From assembly GCF_004011695.2 (NCBI RefSeq), contig NC_082421.1:1184501-1248500 (forward strand): a stretch of DNA of 64,000 nt, read 5' to 3'. The notes beneath the pieces were generated by a model, which was not told the DNA's origin, made no database searches, and saw only the letters and a program-made list of their open reading frames with translations. This DNA comes from Ascochyta rabiei (Eukaryota; Ascomycota; Dothideomycetes; Pleosporales; Didymellaceae). The position numbers were made by a program, and so were the translations under genes. How positions within the stretch are numbered: the stretch's first letter is position 1; the number at the start of each line of letters is the position of its first letter. Positions 46,001-56,463 of this stretch are shown piece after piece.

Positions 46001-46184
46001 GCCCACCTCCCTCAAGAAGAGCCTCGACCGCGCCCGCCCCGACCGCGCACGCCCCAGCCCGCCCCGTCCCTCGCCCGCGCGCTCGCTGTCCGCCCGCCCG
46101 TCGCCCGTGCCTGCCCGCGCGCGCTCGCATGCCCCCTCGCCCACCCTCTTCCGCAGCCAGACCGCGCGCTCGCCGAGGCCCACC

Positions 46185-49100
46185 ATGAGCTTCGCCTCCA
46201 CCCAGAGCGCCGCCGCGCCCGCCGCCAACGTGGGCGCCGACGTGCCTGCCATCCTGGCCGAGGTAGCCCGCGCCCGTGATGCCCCCGCCCGCCGCACGCG
46301 TAGCTGACCCTGCCCAGGAACTTTCCTTCAAGGCCCTCGCCCAGGGCGCCGAGGGCCCCCGGAAGCTCAAGCTCCTCCCCACCCCGTGGCCCACCGACGA
46401 CGTCCCGCCCGCCAGCGTCACCCTCCTCGCCGTCGCCGCCAAGCCCGGCCTGCTCGCCGCCGCCGGCCCCGACACCCTCGTCCTCGCGTCCACGCAGAGC
46501 GTCCGCGCCGCCTTCCACCAACCGCCCGGACAGTGGGACGTCGTCTCCGACTTCGCCCCCGATGCAGCCATGCCCGTGCCCAAGCTGCGCCACCTCGCCT
46601 TCTCCGCCGACGGCGACTTCCTCGTCATCTCCGCCGAGCACCACGGCGGCCTGGCCGTCTTCGACCCCGCACAGCTCCTCCGCCACAACTTCAAGCCGGG
46701 CAACGAGATCCCCACCGACCACGTCGCCGTCCGCTCGCTGCTGCCCAACCCCACCCCCGAGCGCGAGCACATCTTCGCCGCCGTTCTCGACAGCGGGAAG
46801 CTGTGCCTCGTCGACGTCGTCACGGGCGCCTCGCACACCCTCAGGCAAGACGGCGTCGTGTGCGCCTCGTGGAGCACAAAGGGCAAGGCGCTGGCTGTCG
46901 GCCTCAAGGACGGCACCGGCGTGCTGTACCTCAACGACGGCACCCAAAAGGCCGTCATCCCCCGCCCCCCCCGCCCTCAACGAGGGCTTCACCTGTGAGT
47001 GCACCCACTGGCAACCCCGAGCCTCCACGCTAACAGCACCAGACTCTGGCCTCGTCTGGCTCGCCAACGACGAGTTCTTCATCGTCCACTTCCCCAAACA
47101 GTCGGCCATCGACACAGGAGAGCCAGAGGAGGGCAGGTACCACTACGTCAGGAGCAGCAGGGGCTGGACATCCTTCTCCTTCCACCCAACGCCGGAAGAG
47201 CCCATCCTCCCCGCCTGGGAGATCCCCCCGCGCGCATTCCCCCCCCGCCTCTCCGTCACCCGACTGCGCAGCTGGGAGCCGGATCTAGACGACCTCCTCA
47301 TCCTGACCAACTCGCATTCCGACACCATAGTCACCGTCACCTCGGCGAGCAAAGAACTGTCGAGGGGCCAGCCCGTCAACGAATACACCCTGACGGACCT
47401 CAACGAGGGACAGGGAGCCTCCGTGCCGAGGAGGGTCTTTGGCGAGGAGGGCGACAGCGTTCTGATTGGAGAGGCTTTGGATCTCTCCGCGACGGAAAAG
47501 CTGCTGCGTCCCATCTCCACAAACGAAGACATCACCGAAGCCCCCCATCCTCTGCCTGCCTACATGTTCCTCACCCACCAGGGCATCTTGTCGGCCTACT
47601 GGGTAGTCTGGAATCGATCCATCGTCGAGGGCAAGCGCTACCCTGGCCTGGTCACGCCCAGCAACGTGACAGCGACTTCAAACACACCGGCTGTCCCTGC
47701 AAAGGCCACCTCGCCATCGAAGATCCCAACCCCAGGAGGCGCAAGCAATCCGTTCAGCAAGCCCGCAGCAGCAGCAGCAACAACAACAGCAGCAGCAGCA
47801 ACAACAGCAGCAGCAGCAACAACAACATTGGGAGCCCCCTCTACACCGTCAGGTCCCAAGCTGGGAGCCTCTCCGTTTGCGTCTGCCACGCCCGCCGCCT
47901 CTTTTGGCCAACCTGCATTCCGTTCAACCACGCCAGCCGCTACTTTTGGCCAACCTTCCCAACCCGCAAGTGCCACGCCGTTCGGACAGCCAGCCAAGCC
48001 AGCCTTTGGCGCTCCTTCCGCGATAGGTTCCTCGAGCCCATTTGGCCAGCCTGCAGCCGGTTCCACAACGCCTGCCTTCGCACCCTCGTCGAAGCCTTCT
48101 CTCGGCCCCGCAACAGGCTCCACACAGCCAGCGTTCGGCCACACGTCAGAGCCAACCTTTGGCGCGTCGTCTGCCATCGGTGCACCTGGTGGGACTGGTT
48201 TCGGTGCGGTCGGAGGACTGGGCAGGGCAGCATCACCGTGGGGCTCCGCATCGCCGCAGACGAGTTCGACACCAGCAAGCAATCCGTTCGCTTCGGGAGC
48301 TGGCTCCTCTGGGTTTGCCGAAATCGGTCAGCCAACGACGGGGACAGGCTCTGGCTTCTCGAGCTTTGGCAGCACCAGTGGAGGTCAGTCTGGCTTCGGT
48401 GGCCTTGGGCAGCAGAAGTCTGCATGGACTGGTGCCTCGAACACATCCTCCACCGCACCAGCAGGCTTCAAGGCCGAGCCGAGTTTTGGGTCCACCGTCA
48501 CAGTGGGTTCAGGCACGGGCTCTACGCTGCCTTCCTGGGGAAACACGCCAGCGCAACAGTCGAGCTCCCTCTTTGGCCAGAAGACGACCACTTCTTCCTT
48601 CGCTACCAACTCGTCCTTTGCCTCTACAGACAGCGGCGCCGACACGCAACAGCGCAAGCGCGACGAGGTCACGCCCACGCCCCAGCCAGCCTCGGCGCTC
48701 AACGGGCTCGCAGGTGGGTTCAAGCTGGGGACCACATTCGCAAGCGACGGATCAGCCAAGGATGACCCGGCGAAACCCGCAGCGCCTGCTCCTGGCGGTT
48801 TCTTCGGGAGCGACTTCTCTTCGATGCTTCCCAAATCAGGCCTACAGCCCCCGCCACACCCGGAGACAACGGATCGACCACACCACAATCACCGCCAAAG
48901 AAGACCTCTTATTTCCCAGGCACAACACCAAAGGCACCACCACCGGCGAAGAAAGAGCCACAGGACGATGCGCCGCTGCCACCGGACTTTACAGCGAAGA
49001 AAAAAGCCGAGCCCGTCGATGACCCTCTCCCACCCGATTTCATCACGACCAAGCCAAAGTCGGAACCTGTAGACGATCCACTCCCGCCAGACTTCATCAC

Positions 49101-51003
49101 GAAGAAACCCGAAAAGCCTGCGGATGACGATCTGCCCCCGCTAGCTGGCAGTCCTGGCGTCAAGGTCGAAGTACCCAGCTCCTCGCCCGAAGCAACCCCT
49201 CTCGACGACGAGGATGAGGACTTCTCCGAGGAAGAAGAAGAAGAAGAAGAGGAAGAGGAGGAGGAGGAGGGCGATGAGGAAAACGAGGACGAAGACGAGG
49301 AGGAGGAGGAAGACGATGATGATGATGAAGAAGAGGAGGAAGAAAAGGAAGAGGAAGAGGAAGAGGAAGACAGGCCTCCGCCGGCGACGCTCGGGAAGTA
49401 CGTCCTACAGCAACCGGATCGCGAGAGCAAGGCGAAACAACAATTCCCCTCTGCACCCACACCTCCGGTCGCCAAGCCAGAGAGCACACCGCAGCCTTCT
49501 CTATTCGGTGCCAAGCCCTCCACTTCGCAGCCTTCGCTGTTCGGTGCCAGGCCCAGTGCCTCCCAATCAAACAGCTCCCAATCGCTGTTCGGCCAACAGC
49601 CTCAGAAGGCGCCATTCTCCCTTGGTCAGCACGCCAAACCTGCGCAGCCAACCGCGACACCAAGCTTCCCACCTCCACGAGCACAAGCAAACCTTCGTTC
49701 ACCCAGCCCTGTGCGATCCTCGTCAGCATCTAGCCAGAGACCCACAACAAGGCGGGAGCCTTCCGCGCCTGGAAGCTCCTTGAGCGCGTCGTTCCAGCCA
49801 TCGAAGCCACCGACGCCCCAGCCACAGGTGTCTGACCTCGAAGACCAGGAGGACGAGCGCATCCGTGCACAGCTGGCGCAAGAGATCGAGCCTAGTCGAA
49901 CGCTTGACGATTTCGTCGCACATCAAAAGTACACAGGCACCTCCGAGAAGACAGGCCATGCCGCCCAGATCGAGGCAATCTACAAGGACATCAACGGTAT
50001 GGTAGACGCGCTGGGATGGAACGCTCGGTCGATTACGTCCTTCACACGCCATCACAAGCAGCCCCAGTTCAACCACAACGTCGACCGACAGACCCTGGAA
50101 GAGGTCGAAGCTGGTGGCAAAGACGGCTCCTGGTTTGAGCACTTCGCCCTGAACGAGATCGTGGCGCTGAAGGCTCTCGAGGACGATCTCTCCCGAGAGC
50201 TAGACGCCGGTCGCATCCAAAACGTCCAAGACAAGCTCGTCCAACTCAGGCGCCTCCTCCAAGAGAAAGCCAAGGTCATGACCCGCCTCAATGACATCCG
50301 CCGTCAGATCATCAACCGCAAGGACCCCGAACGCGCCGAGACGAGCCGCAGAGCTCCTCTGTCCAAGGAATTCGCCGACACGCAGAAAGCCCTCCGCACC
50401 GACTACGCCAAACTCCTGACGCTGTTGGCACAGGCAGAAGAAGCCGCTATCCTGCTCCGCTCCCGTCTCGCCTCTCACAACGCCTCGGCCGGCAACACGA
50501 GCGCGGTCCCCAGCATGGATGCCGTGAAGAAGACCATCATCAAGATGACCAGCCTAGCCGAGCGCCGAAACAACGACATCGCGCTCCTCGAGTCGCAGAT
50601 GCGCAGGTTTGGTCTCCAAGACGGCTCCCAACCGTCGAGCTCCTCGGAGCGTGCCAACGGCGCCACCACACCCAGACGATCCAGAGGCAGCGACCTCCGC
50701 AAGAGCATCGCCGACACGCCTTTCGCCACGCCGCCCACGACCCGCAACAAGCTCAGCCTCACCGACCTCAACCGCCGCGCGCTGACGCCCGAAGTCGACG
50801 ACGCCACGCCCAACAAGGGCTACGGCCTCTTCTACACCCCGCAGGGCAGCCCCGCGCCCGGCAACGAGCTTGCCCGCTTGAGCGACCTGGTGGACGACAA
50901 CATGGACAGTCTGCGCGAGACTGCGCGGCGGAGACGGACAGTCGCCAGTGGGCTGAGGAAGGCGCTGTTGGAGCGTGGGATCAAGACGACAGTCGTCAAC
51001 TAG
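46185..51003 (+). CDS. NUP159: FG nucleoporin Nup159, with two apparent single-base frame breaks
   Basis: Start ATG at 46185 (MSFASTQSAAAPA, context CACCATGA). Exon 1 ends at 46262; a 55-bp intron follows; exon 2 runs 46318-46994; an intron 46995-47036 (GTGAGT to AACAG) leads to the long last exon. The order is an N-terminal beta-propeller (LKLLPTPWP, VLASTQSVRAAFH, LRHLAFSADGDFLVISAEHHGGL), then FG repeats (FGQP, FGAPS), an acidic run encoded at 49220-49372, PSLFGAKPS-type repeats, and a coiled-coil tail from about 49850. This is the cytoplasmic-face Nup159, which binds Dbp5 in mRNA export. Two breaks: a run of eight C at 46966-46973 needs one base fewer to give PPALNEGFT-SPDSGLVW, and between about 48825 and 48845 one base is missing to pass from SSMLPKSG to PTAPATPGDNG. 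See findings. Confidence 0.85.
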
Positions 51004-51144
51004 TGTAGTTGCTGCGCTTATACATGTACCATTAGAATAGAATCGTGTGGATACCCAATGATTCGCATCCAGATGAAGACCAACTCCAACTGCACAATCA
51101 GACCACGACAACGAAGCCAGCAACCGTCATGGACCAGACTCGGC

Positions 51145-51207
51145 CCACCGAGCCCAAGCACGCCCAAGCACGCCCAAGCACGCCCAAGCACGCCCAAGCA
51201 CGCCCAA
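51145..51207 (+). repeat. 10-bp tandem repeat (CGCCCAAGCA)
   Basis: Five to six perfect 10-bp units about 140 bp after the NUP159 stop. Confidence 0.95.
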
Positions 51208-51293
51208 AAACCGCAGCCATGCCCACGTGGACAGATCCAGCGTGCCTGTACACCCAGACCCCGTCCTGCTTGCCCTTGCCACTCGGGGCTTGG

Positions 51294-51358
51294 CTGACAT
51301 GACATGACATGACGAGACAAGACACGGCATGACATGACATAACATGACATAACATGAT
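51294..51358 (+). repeat. 5-bp repeat (GACAT/AACAT)
   Basis: Thirteen or so pentamers, mostly TGACA with some variants. Confidence 0.9.
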
Positions 51359-51397
51359 AGAATACAATATATCACCTGCCGAACGGTGTCGTAGAAC

Positions 51398-51712
51398 AGT
51401 CACTCACTCACTCACGCACGCACGCACGCACTCACGCACTTACTCACTTACTCACTTACTTACTTACTCACTTACTTACTTAGTTACTTACTTAGTTACT
51501 TACTTACTCACTCACTTACTTACTCACGCACTCACTCACTCACGCACTTACTTACTTACTTACTTACTTACGCACTCACTCACTCACTTACTTACTTACT
51601 TACTTGCTTACTTGCTTACTTACTCACTTATTTACTCACTCACGCACTCACTCACTCACTCACTCACTCACTCACGCACTCACGCACGCACTCACACACG
51701 CACGCACGCACA
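51398..51712 (+). repeat. 4-bp satellite (CTCA/CTTA/CGCA mixed)
   Basis: About 78 tetranucleotide units in which the third base varies (ACTC, ACTT, ACGC, AGTT) while the period of four is kept. It leaves an open frame of Thr/His/Ser/Tyr/Leu repeats that I do not count as a gene. Confidence 0.96.
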
Positions 51713-52829
51713 TGTCGAGTTCGTAGGGTAATCAGGCCTGGGTGTTGCGGGGATGGCGCTTGGTATGGTCCGCGTTCGTCAGCTGCCATTCGGCTTCCTT
51801 GCAGCCTCTGCTCTGTCTGAGATGGATCGAGTCGCGCAGGGCGTCGTCGGTCGCAGGCGGTGTCGCGGCCCAGGGGGCGAGCAGACGGATCACTAGTGCC
51901 GCTGGAGACTAGAGCGGGAGCGTAGGGGCGGATTGATACTGGGCTAGGTACTTCGTATTGCAGCAGTGCAGCGTGCGCTGGGGCTACAAGGCGGCTGGGG
52001 CTGGGAGATAGGGAAGGGTTTTACAGGTTGGAGCCGGTGTGTCTCGGGCGGGACTTGGACGGAGATGGTAAGCGGCGAGGTGCTTGGTGGTAGTGGGAGG
52101 AGCAGACGTGCTGCAGCGCACGGGTCAGCGAGAGTGCGAGACAGAGTGAGCTTAGCAGACGGTACCGCGCCGCAGCAGCAGTCGTATCCGCGTATTCAGA
52201 CCAAGAAGATGCTAAGACCAACAACGTCGCGCGTCGGCTTGGAGTTTCCCCCGCGAACCTCGGCGCGGGGGATCCTGGCGCAGCATCAATCCTTCCCTGT
52301 ACCGACCTACGCAGAGAAAGAGAAAAAGAACTTCCGCTCATGCACAACATCGCCCAAGTCCGGTAGTTGGACCGGCGCCCCTCTTCGCTCTACCTGCGCG
52401 AGAGCGCTCCGTGCACTCGATACAGCGCACGCAGCGGAGCAGGGCGTGCGCAGACGAATCCAACGCGTCTGCATCGCCGAGGCATGCGCGCCGTGACGTA
52501 CCCGCGAGGGCCCTGACGGTGCTCGAGCGCGGGGAAGCGCGAGGCGTTCACGCATTCGGCGTAGAGCCGGCTTCGACGACTGGGAACATGGCTGACGGGG
52601 CGCTGCTGCTGCTGCTGCTGCTGCTACTAGCATCGAGGTGGACCGCCGTGGGTATCCTGGTCGTTGAAATGCCTTGCTCGCTCTCTGGCTGGAGTGGGGA
52701 TTAATATCTACCTAGCCGTGCGGTCATCACCGTCGAAGAAAGGACCGGGAGTCGATTAAAAAGCTAGCCCCCCCCCCCCTGTGGTTGTTGAACGTAGTTT
52801 TCTGTCCGCTTTGTACATCTCCCTGCATC
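51713..52829. other. Spacer upstream of the carboxylesterase gene
   Basis: About 1.1 kb without a supported gene. Contains a CTG repeat (52601-52625) and a C-run at 52769-52780. Frames of 100-176 codons are antisense to each other and lack family features. The esterase promoter is expected at its right end. Confidence 0.5.
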
Positions 52830-54654
52830 ATGTTGAGGCTTTTCGGTGCTGCGGCCTTGCTGGGCGCGGCGTTTGCGCAAAACTCGTCGGCCGCGCTGCC
52901 AACTGTGGATTTGGGGTATGAGATTTACAGGGCTGCGACTTTCAACGTATGTGTTCCTTGCAGACGGTAGTCGGAACGAGTGCTCGGGTGTATAGAGTAC
53001 GGGTGGCTTTTACAATTTCTCCAATATCAGATATGCCGCACCTCCCGTCGGCGATCTGAGGTTCGCTCCTCCTCAGGCTCCGGCGGAGAATAGGTCTGCG
53101 ATCAACACCGGCAGCATCTCGAGGTAGGTTCTGCGAACAAGCTGTAGTTGTACAATGAGCTCATGATGGCAGGATTTGTCCCCAAGCTGGTCCCGCCTGG
53201 TCTGCGCAGGCTACTCAGTTCCTCACTAGCGTTATACTCGGCACTTCTTACAACACCAGCACAAACTACGTGCCGTCGGGCGCTAACTCCAGCAGCCCCG
53301 TCCCAGCAGCGGACCCTAGCGAGTCGGAGGACTGTCTCTTCCTGGATGTTTTCGTGCCTGAGGATGTTCTGGCCAAGGCAGGAAAGGGCTACGGCGCTCC
53401 AGTCTTGGTTTGGATTTACGGCGGTGGTTACACGGGTATGTGACGACATACCTCTTCACCTGTAGAATAACTGCTGACTGTCTGCTAGGCGGAAACAAGA
53501 ACAACAACCCTGCAGGACTCATCGCTGCTTCTGGCAATTCGACCAACGGCGATGTAATCTATGTCTCTCTGAACTACCGCCTCGGTGCTCTCGGATGGCA
53601 AGCCGGCCCCTCGTTCCAGGCTGAAGGCGGCACGAGCAACCTGGGTCTGTACGACCAGCGCTTCGCTCTTGAATGGGTACAGCAGTACATCCACCTCTTT
53701 GGAGGCGACAAGAACCGCGTTACCGTCTTCGGTGAGTCGGCTGGCGGCGGTTCCATCATCCACCAGATCACAGCCTACGGTGGACTCAAGGGCAAGGCCC
53801 CCTTCCAGCAGGCGATTCCTCAGAGTCCTGGATGGCAGCCCGTGCAGTCCAATGTCCAGCTCGAGGACACTTACCGCAAGTTCTTGAACCTCACAAACAC
53901 CACATCCCTCGCCGAGCTGCGCGCCCTTCCATCCGAGGTCGTCATGCGTGCCAATGCACAGCAAGTGGCCTACGACACCGCTTGGGGCCAGTTCGCGTAC
54001 GGACCCAGCGTTGACGGCAACTTCGTTCCCCTGCAGCCCGGACAGCTGCTTGCGCAAGGCCGATTCGACAAAGACGTGAACGTCATGGTCGGTCACAATG
54101 CGAACGAGGGTCCTCTCTTCACGGCTCCTTCTATCCAGTCGGACGCTGCGCTTCGCAGGCAGCTGAACACGGCGTACCCGTATATGCCCAACTCTTCGGT
54201 CGATTACATTACCAACGTGCTCTACCCTTCGGTCTTCAACGGCTCGTACCCGTACACGACCCAGTATCAGCGCGCTAGCCTGGTCATCGCTGAGGGCGTC
54301 TTCACCTGCAACACTTACTTCCTGTCCAAGGCCTACAACAACGAGACCTACTCGTACCTGTTCGCCGTGCCGCCCGCTTTCCACGGATTCGATGTTGCGT
54401 ACACCTACTACACAGGTGGCGCTACAAGCCTTTTGCCCACCGGTGTAACGAACCGCACCGTCGCCATTGCGCTGCAAGAGTTCATCGCGAGCTTCGCCGA
54501 GGATGGTGCCCCCGAAGCGCCCGGCATCACCAAGTTCGACATGTACGGAGAGAATGCGAGCGTGCTGAGGCTCAACATTACGGGCACTGGCGAGATTCGC
54601 GATTCGAATGCGAATGCGCGCTGCGACTGGTGGCAGTTGGCTTTGGTGTCGTAG
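52830..54654 (+). CDS. Secreted type-B carboxylesterase/lipase
   Basis: Four exons, 52830-52946, 52996-53123, 53173-53435 and 53489-54654 (introns 49, 49 and 53 bp), give 557 residues. The signal peptide MLRLFGAAALLGAAFA is followed by QNSS. Type-B features in order are FSNIRYAAPPVGDLRF, ICPQAGPAW, SEDCLFLDVFVP, VLVWIYGGGYTGG (oxyanion hole), NYRLGALGW, and FGESAGGGS with nucleophile Ser253; AFHGFDVAY is a likely catalytic His region near residue 470. Many NxT/NxS sites suggest glycosylation. It hydrolyses carboxylic esters outside the cell; substrate unknown. Confidence 0.93.
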
Positions 54655-55032
54655 ATGGGCGAGATTTCTCGACGCAAGAATCAGATGGCGTGATCACAAC
54701 CATAGATGACTAATGTAATGCGTGTGTCAGTCCGATGATTATCGTTTATGAGTTCAGTGGTTTATTGCGTGTGCAAACTCTCGATGGCTCGATGGCTCCA
54801 ATGATATCAGACTAACCCCGTGCGGAGCTATGCACGCCGGGTGGAGCTATACCTGTGCAACGCATCATGCCGACGTCATACCATCCAAGATGGCTCCAAC
54901 AGCACCTTTATAAGCCTTGTGCAGCGCTTCTACAAGCCCGCATCATCCACACTTCCAACTGCAATTGACACCGCCTCCGTCCACTCTTCATCTCACACCC
55001 ACCCACAACCAACAAGCACACCACACATCACC
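54655..55032. other. Promoter region of the small mitochondrial protein gene
   Basis: No gene. A TTTATA motif at 54908-54913 lies about 120 bp before the ATG at 55033, and CA-rich leader sequence follows, a common fungal arrangement. Confidence 0.45.
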
Positions 55033-55509
55033 ATGTTCCGCTCCCAGATCGCTCGCCAGGCTCGCCTGTTCTCCACCACCCCCATCGCTCGCAAGAGCCC
55101 CGTCGAGACCATCAAGGACGCTGCCAAGGCTGTCGACAGGACAATCTCCGGCGCCGCCGTAAAGGGCATTGAGAAGGGTGGTACGTAGTCACAACCCAAC
55201 GAGTCTCCGGACATGACTTGATGTAGTTGTTCGATGCCTCAACATGGAGCACGACGCCATCTGATGATCCAATGCTCGCATCAGCGCCAGCAACTGACCC
55301 GACCAACAGAGCAAGTCGCCGAGGCTGTCAAGGAGGCCACTCCCAACACCGCCAGCGAGGCCAAGGGCCAGGCGAACGAGGCTCTCGGCCAGGCCAAGGG
55401 CAAGGCCGCCGAGCTGAAGGGCGAGGCCAGCAAGAAGGCCGGCGAGGTCCAGGGCGAAGTCAACAAGAAGGCTGGTGAGGTCCAGGGCGAGGCCAACAAG
55501 AAGTTGTAA
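55033..55509 (+). CDS. Small LEA/CsbD-like protein with a mitochondrial presequence
   Basis: Two exons, 55033-55180 and 55310-55509, with a 129-bp intron, encode 115 residues. The first 20 residues, MFRSQIARQARLFSTTPIAR, are basic and amphipathic with an FSTTP-type cleavage region. The rest is Ala/Lys/Glu-rich amphipathic helix with an 11-residue repeat (KKAGEVQGEVN then KKAGEVQGEAN), as in group-3 LEA and CsbD-like stress proteins. It may protect mitochondrial proteins or membranes under stress; this is inference. It is a common small-gene type in filamentous fungi. Confidence 0.75.
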
Positions 55510-55915
55510 ACCGCTTCCGTTCACCCCGGAGGGATTCACGATGAAGATGTTAATATGAGCGACCCTTTGATACCTTGGGTTGGATGCGGTTTTCAAAAGC
55601 ATTGCCCTTGTACGACTAGTTATTGCTGCTACGGCACTACGAATTTCAAACACTTTCCTACTGCACACATGTACCTGATTGACGTGGTGTTTACACTGGT
55701 GGTTCGATTGTCGCTCGCTGCAGCGCCATTGCGGTGAGCGAGCAGCAATGAGCCTGCAACTACAGAAACGGTGCAGAAATCTTCAAAACATGACGCGCGA
55801 CCGCTGCACTGAGCCCCAACAGCGAGCAAAAAGCAAGGTTTCAGGCAGTACATCATTGATACGCAACGGAAGGCTCGCCGCCAGCTGATGGAGCCTACGC
55901 GCGCAAAAAGATCAG
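55510..55915. other. Spacer between the LEA-like gene and tRNA-Ser
   Basis: About 400 bp, no supported gene; likely 3' untranslated region plus spacer. Confidence 0.5.
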
Positions 55916-56014
55916 CGACAGCGGCAGGATTCGAACCTGCGCGGCCGAAGCCATATGATATCTAGTTGATGAACTCGTTCGAGTCATACCCATTAACCAC
56001 TCTGGCACGCTGTC
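55916..56014 (-). tRNA. tRNA-Ser(CGA) with an 18-bp intron
   Basis: Minus-strand 99-base gene. The acceptor GACAGCG pairs perfectly with CGCTGTC, with discriminator G. The anticodon stem TATGA/TCATA encloses CTCGAA plus an 18-base intron beginning CGAG, placed one base 3' of the anticodon as in eukaryotic nuclear tRNAs. A long variable arm (TGGCTTCGGCC) marks it as a class II tRNA, and the T-loop is GGTTCGAATCC. Anticodon CGA reads UCG serine codons. Confidence 0.95.
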
Positions 56015-56463
56015 ATTGTACTGATTGATGAAGGTTGAGGGACGTTTAAAATATACGATCTAGATTGCAATAGTACTTGAGTCGTAACGGTACTGGTGCC
56101 TGCCATCGATACTCTGAGGCCTTTTCATAAAACAGGCTCACATTGTGTCTGGATGGTGGGTAGAGATGTGGACCTAGCAGATTCTTCTCGGCGACGGGTC
56201 ACGAGCTTTGAGTAAGCGGTTAGAACGCTGACAGCTCAAACGCCATCACGAATTGTGGGGCGTCGATCCGCTAGCGGTCCACCATCATTGGCTTCATGCA
56301 GGTCCACTTGCTCTCCCCAGAGTTATCGCCGCGTGAGGTCAACGGCGGCGCGCGACTGCTCCGACCGTGGTAGAGCTCTGGGGCCAACATAGCCACGCCG
56401 CGCGCATGAAGTCCGCAATGTGAACGAGCTTCCCGGCGCATACTCACACCAACCCCCAGCACC
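56015..56463. other. UBP8 promoter region
   Basis: About 450 bp between tRNA-Ser and UBP8 without supported genes; minus-strand frames at 56271-56562 overlap the UBP8 start and have no family features. Confidence 0.5.

Noticed and set aside
45504..47115. 484- and 367-codon minus-strand frames
   Set aside because: They are antisense to NUP159 exons and Arg/Gly-rich because of CACGCC repeats.
51354..51731. Thr/Leu/Ser-rich frame of 125 codons
   Set aside because: It is a translation of the tetranucleotide satellite.
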